From Cloeon dipterum (taxonomy: Eukaryota > Arthropoda > Insecta > Ephemeroptera > Baetidae), in NCBI RefSeq assembly GCF_949628265.1, contig NC_088786.1, positions 38,895,681 through 38,959,680 of the forward strand: a stretch of DNA of 64,000 bases, in the 5' to 3' direction. The translations under genes and the position numbers were made by a program. Below the pieces are notes generated by a model. It saw only the letters and a program-made list of their open reading frames with translations. It ran no database searches and was not told the DNA's origin. Below, in pieces: positions 20,691 to 32,695 of the stretch (its first letter is position 1; each line of letters starts with the position of its first letter).

Positions 20691-21535
20691 TCAATCGATT
20701 CCTGAGGGTCGAATTAGTTGTATTTTATTATTTATCCTATCGAAAAATTGTTTTTTGATGTGCGAGCAGAGGCGCAAGCGAAACGCACGCGTCTTTGGCG
20801 CGCAAAACGTTTGAATCTTTCGTTTGCTACTCGCCCCTCTGACGTCACAGCTCTCTCAGCTGAGTAGGCGACAGTAGAGACATCTAGCGAAGCTCACGGA
20901 GTTTGAGCAGTCACGTGACTCAATCCCGCCTTCTCATTGGCCAAGAGTGTGCTAACTCCCTTCCACACACCCCTCCAAGCAGTGCGTGCTTTTGGCGGGG
21001 GATTGAGTCACGTGACTGCTCAAATCATTTATTTGGTGGCTACTGCGCAAGCGTCATGCTAAATTCTTGGCATTGACAGCTGAGAGTCACGTGACTAAAT
21101 CCCGCCTTCTCATTGGCTACGAATTTCTTGCTTCTCCCTCCTCTTGTAATACCCCCACTCTGAGGAGTGTGACATGCGCAGAAGAGTGCGCGTGGCACTG
21201 CCTGGAGGGAGTGGAAGGGGGGAGCAGAGATGCATGCCTGCTCTCAGCCAATGAGATGGCAGGATTTAGTCACGTGACTGCCAGAACTGCGTGAGCTTCA
21301 CTGCTCTTGCTGTGTATAGGAGCAGATGTCTCTGCCGTCGCCTTCTCTCTCAGCTGCCACGAAGCATGGCTGTGACGTCAGAGGGGGACGCATTCGACCA
21401 AAAGATTCAAACGTTTTGCGCGCCAAAACAACGTGCGTTTTGCTTTAAACCTCTGCTCGCCAGTGAAAAAATGTTTTTTAACCAGAAAAATAATTTACTC
21501 CACCTATTTTGACCCTCAAGGAATCGATTGGATCA
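20691..21535. mobile_element. Family D-related foldback element, copy D3, with four E-box palindromes
   Basis: Bounded by AATCGATTCCTGAGGGTCGA (left, near 20694) and its inverse form TTTTGACCCTCAAGGAATCG (right, near 21508), like other family D members, but the interior differs. GTCACGTGAC occurs at 20910, 21007, 21086 and 21269, each next to AATCCCGCC and CATTGGC (or inverse), so the core is two successive hairpins. CAAACGTTTTGCGCGCCAAA-type sequence near both ends is shared with 34776-35076. Confidence 0.8.
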
Positions 21536-22329
21536 TTCAAAAATGGTTTTTTTCCATCTCAAGAAAGAAAAACGAAGGTTAAACTCCTGCCGTCTTGCGA
21601 TAATTCTTCAAATAAAGACGCCATTTAGCATAATTTGGTCCAAATTGTAATTCATTCTCGCAGCCGTAATAAATTTCACATATTATGCCGGCAGCAATTT
21701 TGCCTGAGAACACACAAAACGTGCTACTATTATGTAAAAATGTAAATGTCGCGTCTTACACTTGATCATTGTCGGTGGCAAGTGGTCGTAAATAAAATTT
21801 AGTGAGAGCGCGCACGTCGCTCCGAGGGCTCTATCTCATTTTCCATGCCGCGTGGCTCAACTCTTGGACGCCAGCCATCACGAAATTGCAATTGTTGTGT
21901 GTTGAGAGACGATAAAATTTCATTCTTATCGCTGCCCTTGTTGGAGGAGAAACAAGATCTTCATAAAAAGAATAAATTAAAGCTGCACCAAAGAAGAAAA
22001 TAAAAATAAATTTCCCGGAATGATTATTGGAAATTATTTCACAAATTTCTAGTTGCACTGCAAATAAAAAATGCCAAGGGAAGGTTTATTATTTCCCTGC
22101 TCTTTTAGCTGGAGACGGACGATATTTGATAGGGCATGTTCACGACGAGGGAGCAAAAAATGCGGCTGCCGCCTGATTGGAAGGAAGAAAGAAAGAAAGT
22201 GTCGTCGTCGTCGGGATCAAAAGTGACGAAACCCGGATGCCAAAGTGAAAGAAAGAAAGCTGAAGAAGCAAGTCCTTGAAGATAAATTAATTTTAATCAA
22301 CCAAGCAAACTCCGAGGCAGCATAAAAAA
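21536..22329. other. Unique region, no gene seen
   Basis: Mixed composition with microsatellites AAGAAAGAAAGAAAG near 22185 and GTCGTCGTCGTCGG near 22202. No splice-supported exon. Confidence 0.35.
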
Positions 22330-22580
22330 TGGACAAATTCATTAAAAGTTGCTGTTGGTGTCGAAATAATGGAGACAGTTCAGCGGACGATCAGAAGCAT
22401 CGAAAAAGAGGCGTGCCGACCTATTTATTTCATTCCCGCGTATTTTGTTATATTTCTAGAAGCCATCTAACGGTTGATTCGCCAATTACCGGGCTAATCA
22501 GCTGTTTTTAAAGAAATATAGCAACAAAAATATTCAAATTTCCCGCCGTACCATATCTGCGCTTGCCACCTGATTAAACC
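22330..22580 (+). mobile_element. Family B element, tail-only copy B3
   Basis: Begins within GTCGAAATAATGGAGACAGT and continues through GAGGCGTGCCGACC, CTAACGGTTGATTCGCC and CCATATCTGCGC. The head modules and the TGTGCCATCT part are deleted. Confidence 0.7.
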
Positions 22581-22904
22581 AGACAAAAAATAACCGTGTG
22601 TTTTTGGTCTGCGGCTTATTATCCACGTGTCAAGTGAGTTACGGCCGGGCCATTCGTATTTGTCGCAGCGCTATGAGAAAAATATGCACCTGCCACTTCA
22701 ATTAGTCGTGACGGAGGACGTGTCGCCGCTGATTATCCTGCGGGGCCGACGCAGGCACCGCGTAGCAGGCGATTTTTCATTTTGGAGCAAGGGGAAGGGT
22801 GTAGTTTCCATCCTCTATCGATCCGTTCAATTATTTCTAATGAATTTATGGAATTTATCATGAAAATAGCTTCAGCACAAGGATTTTGTTGTTGTTAATT
22901 CTTT
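22581..22904. other. Unique GC-rich stretch between two opposed family B copies
   Basis: About 22620-22790 is GC-rich unique sequence including CCACGTGTCA. An uninterrupted plus frame (22627-22863) exists but has no homology I recognise and no splice context. Confidence 0.3.
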
Positions 22905-23345
22905 ACTAACAGCTGATTAGCCCGGTAAGTGGCGAATCGACCGTTAGATGGCACATTAAGCTGATGGAAATGTAACAAAATGCGCGGGAATGAAATTATT
23001 AGGTCGGCACGCCCCTTTTTTGATGCTTCTGACTGGCTGCTGCACTTTCTCCTGATTGGCCTCCATTATTTCGACGCCATATTGAATTCTGACCGGCGGG
23101 AAGCCATCAAAGATCGCAATCCGGCTCCCCGATGGGAATTACAACTGCGCAGAAGGTTTGAATTTGATTCACGCATGCGCAGTGATGAGTTTCGGCCTCT
23201 CGGTGAGATCAAGAAGCGATTTGAACATACTGCGCATGCTTAAGATGCGCACACGTTTACTGCGCAGCAACAAAATGGGCCTATATTCAAACAACTATAA
23301 CTTCCGACGCCATTTTGACTTTTCTGTTCGGTGGGAACCAACTTA
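22905..23345 (-). mobile_element. Family B element, copy B4 (inverted)
   Basis: Reverse order of the family B motifs: CGACCGTTAGATGGCACATT, AGGTCGGCACGCCCCTTTTT, TTTCGACGCCATATTGAATT, CACGCATGCGCAGTGATGAG, ACTGCGCATGCTTAAGATGC and TTTACTGCGCAGC. Confidence 0.8.
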
Positions 23346-24391
23346 TGATTTATATTTAAATGAATTCTCAGGTAATAAAATTTCTAATTCAATTATTATG
23401 CTGTTAATGGAGTGTTACACGACAGAAGCCGTAAAATTCGGCAGTAAAACAAACTTGCATGTGAAGTGAAGGGGCCGAAAATTTATATATTTACAGCCGT
23501 AAAAGCCTGTATATACCTGGCGGCGGCCTAATTCGCCGGGGGCGAAATGAAAAATGATAATCGGCGAGAAGGGCGTGAATAAATAATCGGAGCTAAGCCT
23601 GTTGGACATCAATTATGAAACGCGGCCCGATGCATTGCGTTAATATTCATGGGCAGCGAGCCTAAGGAGCAGAAGGTGTCTCCTTCTAACTTATTCACGC
23701 GCGCCATGCGGAGAAACAAATAAACAAATAAAAAACAGGCAGTGGGACAGCTGCCGGTGCGATGCAAATTTCATCATTAGCCATGCAGCGTCAAATTTAG
23801 CACAAACAGATAAATCTGCAGCTCATGATTTTTATTCCAAGTGTGTGCTGCTGGTGATTCGCTCTCTGCTCCGTCGCCGTCTCTCAACGTTTTCCCTTGG
23901 TGAAAGGGATCGACAATTTTAGTCGCATTTTGAGACGGAAAATAAAATAAATTAATGACTTAATTTCAATCTGTTTGAGGTTTGAAATTGTAAAAAGAGC
24001 AGTTCATGAATTATGTTTAATTAGAGTACATTTTCATTTGGGGACAAATTGTTGAAGCCTTAATTTATTTTTAAAATTTTCTCCAAACGAAAAAATACAT
24101 TTTTTTAAAAAGCTGATTAAATTATCTGTTGATTTTTAGTGAAATTTTAATTGTTTCAGGAATAAAATGATTTTGGATTCCCGTAAATGATTATAGAGAC
24201 CTATTTTCCTTAAGAACTGCATAATATGTCAAATAATGCCTTTGAAAAATCATTTCCACCCTCCTGCATAAGTAAGTGCGGTTAAATTTGGTCTTTTCCT
24301 GCAGCTGAAGAGTGGTTCTATCGATCTACAATCGCAGAAACATATTAAAATTTGATTTAAATGCGAATAAAATCACGCAAATCTGAAAAAA
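23346..24391. other. No gene seen
   Basis: 23.5-23.95 kb is a GC-richer unique island; 23.95-24.39 kb is AT-rich. No exon or repeat membership recognised. Confidence 0.35.
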
Positions 24392-24582
24392 GCAGCAATA
24401 ATTCTTCGTTTGAAAAATCCTCGACGCTGATTGGCTGCCGCAACAAGCACGTCAGCAGTTCCCGCGCAGTTTGCATCACGTGTTTGCTGTTGCTAGGCAA
24501 CCGCTGGAGCTGTTGACATGCGCGTTAAGTATTAAGTACAGCCAATCAACGTCGAGGATTTTTTTATGTTAAGAATTCTTGC
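24392..24582. mobile_element. Family K small foldback element with X-box
   Basis: Inverted arms: AAAAATCCTCGACGCTGATT (24413 on) pairs with AATCAACGTCGAGGATTTTT (24545 on), and outer AATTCTT motifs extend the pairing. The unique centre holds CACGTG (near 24477) and the palindrome GTTGCTAGGCAACC (24489-24502), a good RFX X-box. No second copy in the window. Confidence 0.65.
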
Positions 24583-26719
24583 TGTTTTATACAATTTGTG
24601 TCTTTTCTTTCGCAAATTGTTGACTTTTTTTACGCTCTTTGTGTCCAATTTAGGCATTTAAGTAATTTTCAAGGACAAAATACTATTTCAGGTAGTTTTT
24701 GGATGCCTTTTCAACTGCAAATTTAGATAAAATATGAAGACTCAGACAAACAAAAATTAAAAAGATTGAAAATTGATTTTTAAAAATATGCTGGTATGAT
24801 TTGGCGTTCAAATTCCCCAAAATGGATTATTTAAAGACAAAAAACACAAGTTTATAGAGTTTCCCAATCTAATTTCAATTAAATTCCTACAATAAAATTA
24901 TTACGTGCTCTTCAAAATAAAATTTTATTTGAAGAAGCGAGCATGTTCATGAGCTGAATAACTTTTTCTTATCAAATATCAGAGATTTAAAATGAAACTA
25001 GCTGCAACCAGCAGTGTAATCCGCAAATTATAAACATAAAAGTGACGTTTCGAGCACATTTGGATGTATATAAAAATTGAAACAAAATCAAAAAATTTAT
25101 TTAATGAAATAAATTCAAATAAAAAATTTGAAATTACATTTTTTTTAAAAATGTTTTGATTATTTTATATTGAAAATGGAGATCTATTTTTTTTCTTACC
25201 AAATTGAATTACTTACTATGTCCTAAAATGTGTAGAGCTATAAGAATTTTCAAGTCAAGCTTTTGATCGAGTGTTGTGTCAGTGGGGGCCAGATTCGTGC
25301 GACGCGCAGATATGGCGTCCGGTGGAGTATGGCGCGAAAAAAAGACATAATTTGCATTACTCTTAACTGATTGTGTCTTTTGGGTCGTAAAAACAAACTC
25401 TTGACACTCGTACGGGAATCCAAACGAGAGCTTTTTCAGACGCCATCTTGGATCTGCGCAGTGCGAACCAATTTTATCGCACATCTCGCCCCCGCTGCCA
25501 ATGATTTTAGTTTTATTCTAAAATTCTTTCCTCTCTGAAGTCTGAATATGCAAAAAATGTATCGGTTCGAAAACGTTTAGACTTATATATAAATTAAAAT
25601 GAACAATTTATTTAATAAATTATTTCAAATTAAAAATATTAAATTACATTTTGATTATTTTGTGTCCAAAATGGACACATTTTTTCTTTTTAAATTGAAT
25701 TACTTGCCATGTAAATTTAACTATAAATGTGGAATAAATGTTAGAGTTAATTTCAAAAATTTAAGAGGGCACATGCAATATGAATTGATTCATTTTAACG
25801 ATATACTATCTTCTTAAAGCGGAAAATTTTTATATTAAATATACACAGTTAATTTAAAAATCATAGAAAATTCATTTTAAATAAATATTTAGAATTGTAA
25901 AGCGCGGTAAAAAATAAATATTTGTGTCTATAGACGGACTAAAATGCTCGATCCGCCGCGTCTTCTGTGCTCTTTTATATATTTTTCGGTGTCGGTGCGG
26001 CTTTCTGTCAAGTGGTGAGCAGAGCAAGCAAAGCAGATCGAGGAGGAATCAAGCATGGCAAAGAGCACTCGAAGCTGCTTGCTTTATTTGCCCTCTCTGC
26101 TCCCGCCTTTCATTCGCAATTTATTCCGGCTTTTGTCAACTCATTCGGACGCGCGCACGTCTTTGTTTCTTTGCTTGGTCGGGGAATGCTGCTGACACAC
26201 ATATTGGCCTGTCCCCTGCGTCCGCTGCAATTGAAATGCTACACGCCCAGACTTTTATAAAGTGCAAATTGCGCCCGCTCACACACAGTTTCGCTCCGAA
26301 CAAGCAAATGGCACAATAATATCAGCCGTCTGCACACGTTCTCCCGAGGCTAAATCACACCGGCGTCGCGGCAATCATCGCAAATCTCTTTTCTTTTTAT
26401 TCATGCAAGCATTGGAAAAACAATTTTTCACTTTAAAAAATTTGACCGTTTTAGACGATTTTTTCTAATCTTAAATAAAAAAGAACAACTTTGTATAATT
26501 TAAAGCTGTAAAAAGCTGTATAAGTGTACAAAATTACACAAATCTCAATTGGAAAATTAAAAAGTAAACTGAAAAAATTTTTTAATTTGATTTTGAATTT
26601 TAGAAAATGATCTTAAAAGTTGTCTCATGACAAATATGAACCCTGCAGATATTATTTTCAAGATTTTCCACTTGAAAAGTAAAAAAATTGGAAATTTTCA
26701 AATTTCTTAATTTTTGCAA
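24583..26719. other. AT-rich region with a family B fragment and one unique island
   Basis: 24.6-25.2 kb is AT-rich. Around 25285-25345, GCGACGCGCAGATATGGCGT and GGAGTATGGCG match the inverted end of family B, a diverged fragment. 25.5-25.9 kb is AT-rich. 25.93-26.40 kb is a GC-richer unique island with a TTTTATATATTTTT tract at its start. 26.4-26.7 kb is AT-rich. No coding exon is supported. Confidence 0.4.
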
Positions 26720-28300
26720 GCTTCAAATATTGGGTTCTAACCAGAAGAATTGCAAAAACTAACCACCGCTGTACTCATCTCTATTTACCCTGATCAGCTG
26801 AACAGTTTAGGGAGGGTGCAAACCCTCCACCCTTTTTTGCGTCGTTTTTTATTAAAAATGCACTCAAATCATTTTTCTCGGTTTTTAAAATAATTTAGCG
26901 ATTGGGGTTGGAGGGTTAGCACCCCCTTAACCCTTCAGATGCTTAGAAAAAGTTAATGCAAGCCTAATGGTAGTTAATTTTTGCAATTCTGATGGTTGGA
27001 ACTCGAGATTTGGAGTTTTAAAATGTTTGAAAAAACACGAAAATCACGATTTTTTCGACTTTTTCGTATTTTGCAAACGCCAAATCTCAAGTTTTAACTT
27101 TCCAAATCACAAAATTTGACCACCGTTGGAATTGCCTTAACCTTCCCTTACCATTTAAATTGTTTGGGGGTGCTTACCCTCCACCCCTAAGTGGTTATAC
27201 TTCATCAATCCCCGCAAAAATGTAAAATATTTGAAAAGTCAAAATCTTTGCATTTCATTTAAAAAAATATTTATCAGTTAAATTTTGAAAGAAGGGATGG
27301 GGTGGTAATTTGGAAGGGAATGTTTTGATAATCTAAAAGATTTTTAAGTCAAGAAGAAGAATGATACAAATTTATTACCGAAATTATGACAATGGGGTTG
27401 AAAGGGGATGGGGGTAAGCACCCTCTTAACATTTTGGCTGGTTAGTGAAGATTAAGGTGAGTCTAACGGTGGGTAGTTTTTGCAATTTTGATGATTAGAA
27501 TCCGAGATTTGGAGGTGCAAAAATCACGAAATTTAAATATTTCTTATTTTTTTACGCTCTTTTGGATTTTTTGCACATCCAAATCTCGGGTTCTAAACAT
27601 CAGAATTGTAAAAACTAACCACTGTTAGACTCATTTCAACCTCGTTAGGGCATGTAAAGGGTTTAGGTGTGTTTGTTCTCCACCCCTAAGTTTCCATAAA
27701 GCTTTAAAGATGCAACAGTGAGCGGCACCTGGATCGGTGTTTGCATATTATCAAAATTGTAGCACTGGGGATGAAAGGGGGTTAGAGCATGCACCCTCTA
27801 AACCCTTTGGCTGCTTAGAAGAAGTAAAGACGAGTGCAACGGTGGGTAGTTTTTGCAATTCTGATGGTTAAAACCCGAGATTTTGAGTTGCAAAAATTTG
27901 TAAAAACTCGAAAATCACGAATTTTTCAACTTTTTTCGTATTTTGCAAACTCCAAATCTCGGGTTCTAATTATCAAAATTGCAAAAAATAACCACCAATA
28001 GACACATCTCAACCTACCTTAAGAATCTAAAGGGTTTTAGGGGTGCCAACCCTCCACCCCTTTCAACCCCCTCGACAAAATGATCGCAGTAAAATGTACT
28101 TAAGAGCATCTTCCACGGGTTTTTAAATTATTTCTTCAATTTTTGGGTGGGGGTAGGCAGCCCTTAAACCCATCAGCTGGTTAGGGGAGGTAAATTCGAG
28201 TCTTCCGGTGGGTATTTTTTGCAATTCTGATGTTTAGAACCCGAGATCTGCAGGCGCAAAAAACCAAAAAAGTCGAAAAATGCAATGTTTTTCATTAAAT
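26720..28300 (+). repeat. Family A dyad satellite, long array (left arm of an inverted pair)
   Basis: At least four units, with CCCGAGATTT-type and AAATCTCGGG-type inverse markers near 27005, 27085, 27508, 27583, 27876 and 27952. Mixed with GGGTGCTTACCCTCCACCCC-type blocks. Part of it (about 27835-28262) recurs inverted and nearly identical at 29023-29448. Confidence 0.85.
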
Positions 28301-28960
28301 TTTTTTTACCAAATTTTATAGCGAAGTAGTAAAATAGCTGGAGTGGATTTGGTTGCTGCCAAAAATCAGTGCCTTTTGCCCTTGAGAAACGAGTGCAGAA
28401 AATCAGCGTTGAGTGAGATGAAAAAGCGAGCGGCGTGCTCACATGCCCAGGGAAGCGTGAATAAAGCAATTACACCGTGCCGCCGACACACCGTTTGATT
28501 ATTTTCGCCTGCACAGCACACACAGCATGTAGGGCTCTCAATGGCAATTTGCATTCCGTCGGCGGCAATAATGAAGGGCAATAAAGGCGGTGCGCGCGCG
28601 AATCGAATCACTCGCGCCGCACTGATTTTGATTTTATTGCGCGCGTGTGTGTTGGTGTGCGTTCGCAGTTCGCAGCGAGGCTTGTCGCTCTCGGCAATCT
28701 CGGCATCCGCACCGCCGCCGCCGTATAATACCTCGGGAGCACCAGAAAGCGGATTAGTCGGGCGCAACGTCTGCAGCAGCACAATTAACGCCGGTCCAAC
28801 GACCAACGACCTGCTCGCCTGCTCTCTGCGTGCGCGTGTAACAAGCAACTTAGAGCATGAGAACGCAGACACGATTGCAGCTTCATTTTTTAATTATTCT
28901 GCTTCAATGGGGTTTCAGTCTTTATTCGAGTTTTCTGTATGACAAAAGTGCAATTTTGTG
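28301..28960. other. Unique GC-rich spacer between inverted satellite arms
   Basis: GC-rich, with GGTGCGCGCGCGAATCG near 28590 and ACCGCCGCCGCCG near 28710. Overlapping open frames on both strands reflect composition; none has a convincing protein signature. Confidence 0.4.
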
Positions 28961-30250
28961 TGAAAAATTCCATAAATTAAAAAAAACGAAAAAACACAAA
29001 TCTTGCGACTTTTGTAGGAAATTGTCAATTCTAAATCTCGGGTTCTAAGCATCAGAATTGCAGAAAATACCCACCGGAAGACTCAAATTTACCTCCCCTA
29101 ACCAGCTGATGGGTTTAGGGGCTGCCTACCCCCACCCAATAATTGAAGAAATAATTTAAAAACCCGTGGAAGATGCTCTTAAGTACATTTTACTGCGATC
29201 ATTTTGGCGAGGGGGTTGAAAGGGGTGGAGGGTTGGCACCCCTAAAACCCTTTAGATATTTAGGGTAAGTTGAGATGTGTCTATTGGTGGTTAGTTTTTG
29301 CAATTCTGATGATTAGAACCCGAGATTTGGAGTTTGCAAAATACGAAAAAAGTTGAAAAATTCGTGATTTTCGAGTTTTTACAAATTTTTGCAACTCAAA
29401 ATCTCGGGTTTTAACTATAAGATTTGCAAAAACTACCTACCGTTGGACTCATCTTAACTTCCCCTGACCACCTAATGGGTATAGAGGGTGCCTACCCCCA
29501 CCCTCTAATTGCTAAATTAATTTAAAAACCCGCGGAAGATGCTTCCGAGTACATTTTTCTGCTATTGTTGTAGCAAGGGGGTTGAAAGGGGTGGAGGGTG
29601 CGCAACCCTTAAACCCTTCAGCTCTTTAGGGTAGGTTGAGATGTGTCTATTGATGGTTAGTTTTTGCGATTCTGATGCTTAGAACCCGAGATTTGGAGTT
29701 GGAAAAATACGAAAAAAGTTGAAATATTCATGATTTTTGCAAATTTTGCAACTGAAAATCTCGGGTTCTAATCATCAGAATTGCAAAAACTGTCCTCCGA
29801 TAGACTCGTCTAAAGCTCCCCTGACTAGATAATGTGTTCAGGGGTTGACTACCCCCACCCTCTAATTGCTAAATTAATTTAAAAACCCGGGGAAGATGCT
29901 TCTGAGCACATTTTTCTGCTATCAATTTAGCGACGGGGAAGAAAAGGGTGGAGGGTGAGCACCCCTTAAACCTTACAGATATTTAGGGTACGTTGAGATG
30001 TGTCTAATGGTGGGTAGTTTTCGGAGTTCTGATAATTAGAACCTGAGATTTAGAGTTTTCAAAATAGGAAAAAACGTCGAAAAATTCATGCTTTTCAAAG
30101 TTTGTTAACTCCAAATCTCGAATTCTAACCATTAGAATTGCAAAAAATGCCCAACGTAAAGCTCGTCTTGACCTTCCCTGTTTAGCTGAAGGGTTTAGGG
30201 GGTGCTGGCCTCCATCCCCTTTCAACCCCCTCCCCTAATACAATTTCTAC
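28961..30250 (-). repeat. Family A dyad satellite, long array (right arm, inverted)
   Basis: Three to four units in opposite order to the array at 26.7-28.3 kb, with AAATCTCGGGTTCTAA followed by GGGTTTAGGGGCTGCCTACC and GGGGTTGAAAGGGGTGGAGG. Its first ~430 bp is a near-identical reverse complement of the last part of the left array. Confidence 0.85.
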
Positions 30251-31245
30251 AGGGAACAAGAATGTTTAAAATTATCAAAAACTCAATTTAAATTAACAAT
30301 TTCAAAATAAAAACAGCTACCCACTTTTTTTGGGGTTTCCTCATTCATATTTTGCGCCGAACAAGACCGGAGGGTTGGAAAAATTATTTCAATTTTTAAA
30401 AAATCTTGTGAAATATATATTTTTGCCACAAAAATACGCGTGTTAAGAAAACCCGTGAGTCATGGGTGCTGAGATTTGGTAAAATAAAGTGAGACAAATT
30501 GCGTGCATCGAAGCGGCTTGGGCCGTTCGATCGCGCGGCACTTCAAAAGACGCATTCCTCTGGCCGCGTGCGCCGCGAAAATGGGCACACACAGCATTCC
30601 GGCTTTGGTCCTTCCCGAATCTCCTATGTGTGTGTGTGTATTGATTGGCGGATTGTCTCGTCTCGTCTGTTAACTCGATACAGAGTGCTGCGTGCGGCGT
30701 GCGCGGCGATGTGACCTCCGGAATTGCAAGGCGATGCGCGCCGCCGGTGCTAAGCAGCACTTTGAATTATTAGCCGGGCCGAATCTGGAAGTGCATCTCG
30801 GCCGCTGGAGCCGAGAGCAAAAGATAGAATCTGTCTGCCAGAGGCCAAATTGCTGCCCGATGCCGATTCCCTTTTATTGGATTGCCCGCCGCCTCCGCAG
30901 TTCGTGCATCTGATCCCAACTCCCAACGCCCGCTCGCTCGCCTTCCGACAGCTCGTCACAATCTGTCCGCCTCTAATAAAAGTAATTGCTGATTTTCTAG
31001 CTGCCTGCCACCGTCGGAAAAGGCTCAGCTGAACAAAAGAGCTGCCTTTCCGTTCACGCTATCCTATCGCTTTTGCTAGATTAAAAGAAAAAAATGCGGA
31101 ATTTGATATCCTTTAAATAAGAAAACTCGATTGAAATGTCGTGTTTTTTATCTAATCTCCAGCAAAAATAATTTAATTACTTGAAATGAATTTTAATTTT
31201 ATTTTACAACCACAAAAATGACCTTTTGCTCCTTTAAAAATTCAT
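30251..31245. other. Unique GC-rich island, no gene
   Basis: 30.48-31.06 kb is GC-rich with TGTGTGTGTGTATTGATTGG near 30628. The rest is AT-rich. No splice-bounded frame is convincing. Confidence 0.35.
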
Positions 31246-31510
31246 ATTGTTCAAATTTTCTCCAAAATTTCCAGTGTTTGACGTCATTTTCTCGGCAGAT
31301 TTCGATTCCTCTCGTCGAGATGTGTCCAACAGCGTGTGAAACCTTTTAGGAAAACTCTTTGTTGGGAAATAAAATCAGATTTCAAGTATGGAGACAGTTC
31401 TGACTTTGCAGACACTTTTCTCAAAAATTTACACGGCTAATTAGGTCAATTTTTGCTTCAACTGAATCCTAAAAGATGCATTCCCAACATGCATCTTGTG
31501 GAAAAATTCG
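31246..31510 (-). repeat. Family E repeat (inverted)
   Basis: TCTCCAAAATTTCCAGTGTT, TTCGATTCCTCTCGTCGAGA and CCAACAGCGTGTGAAACC are reverse complements of the copies at 2.1 and 33.3 kb. The tail TCAACTGAATCCTAAAAGAT also occurs near 47.1 and 56.8 kb. It abuts the family C element that follows. Confidence 0.7.
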
Positions 31511-31920
31511 CTAAATTGACCAGTTGCATAAACCCTTAGTTATTGAAGCGGCCAACAGATGGCGCAACCACAGACTTTCTTAAAAATTTTGTTTTAAGCG
31601 GTTTTCAGGCATTTCCGCTGTGATTTCAGACTCAATCTAGCTATTTTGCTTTTTTTTAATTAATTTGCTAATTTTTGACGTGCTGAAAACCAAAATCGGT
31701 TCAGCCATTCGCCGTAGAAACGTTGGAAAATATTTTTTTATTTCAAAAAATAGTTTTTCACGATTCTACGGCGATTGGCTGAACCGATTTTGGTTTTCAG
31801 CACGTCAAAAATTAGCAAATTAATTGAAGAATGCACGGTAGCTACATTGAGTCTGAAATCGCAGCGGAAGTGCCTTAAAATCGAAAGTCTACGGTGGCGC
31901 CATCTGTTGCCGGCTTGATT
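31511..31920. mobile_element. Family C palindromic MITE, copy C2 (right tip missing)
   Basis: Opens AAATTGACCAGTTGCATAAA. The left arm is the GCGCAACCACAGAC type and the right arm the GGTGGCGCCATCTGTTG type. The right arm stops after GCCGGCTTGA, so the outer ~20 bp is lost. Confidence 0.85.
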
Positions 31921-32695
31921 TTTTAATTTACTGAAACAACCTTGGAAATTTTCGGCTTTTTCCTCAATTTATAGATATTATTTCCGATAAAAGAGGCGCA
32001 CACCTTTCTCCAAAATTATCTAAAACTTTGCTTTAAATAAAAATAAATAGTAATAAATTAAAAATTAAATAAAAAACCTAAAAAATGAATTTTTTCTGAA
32101 TTAACCAGAAAGCACACTTTATTTGTACTCAAAATAGGGGCTTGGTGCGTGCGGTTTGAGGAAAAATAAAGCCAATTAGAAATGCAGACGCTAATATATT
32201 TAATGAAACATAAAAAGCGGGTGCACGGTGGCGCGGGGTGGAGGAAAAAATGATGCCGGTGTCACGTCTATTATCTGGATGTGCGCCGTAAATCTGCTTT
32301 GCTGTAAAGCCGGCTCGATTTAACGGCCGGGCGCTAAATTAGCTCGCTGCAATTGTCCACATTAGGAAGGCGGCCAACGCGCGCCAGAGCAGAGCAGAGA
32401 GAGAGCGAGAGAGCGAGAGAGATTATTCATATTGCGCCTGCCAGCCAGACAACCAGCCAGCCAGAGCTATTTTTTGTTTGCGTCCGCTCTCTCGTTAAAA
32501 AAAAAATAAAAATGGCAAATATATGCACACGTGGAAATCTGGAAAGACCAGAAATAATTAATCTGCGCACGCCTATCTGCCGCTCACTCAGATATGAGAC
32601 GCACCAGGCACAAATTTCTGAAAAAAATTGGCTTATCCTTTAAAAAAGAGGCTCAAAAAGTAGCTGAATGTTTTTATCCTCCCATACTGCCGATT
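31921..32695. other. No gene; GAGA-rich unique island
   Basis: 31.92-32.13 kb is AT-rich. 32.13-32.6 kb is unique and GC-richer, with AGAGAGAGCGAGAGAGCGAG near 32398 (GAGA-factor-like) and repeated CCAGCCAG near 32440. Confidence 0.35.

Noticed and set aside
28366..28942. 168- and 133-residue overlapping frames between the satellite arms
   Set aside because: Again both strands are open in GC-rich unique DNA, with no recognised family or splice sites.
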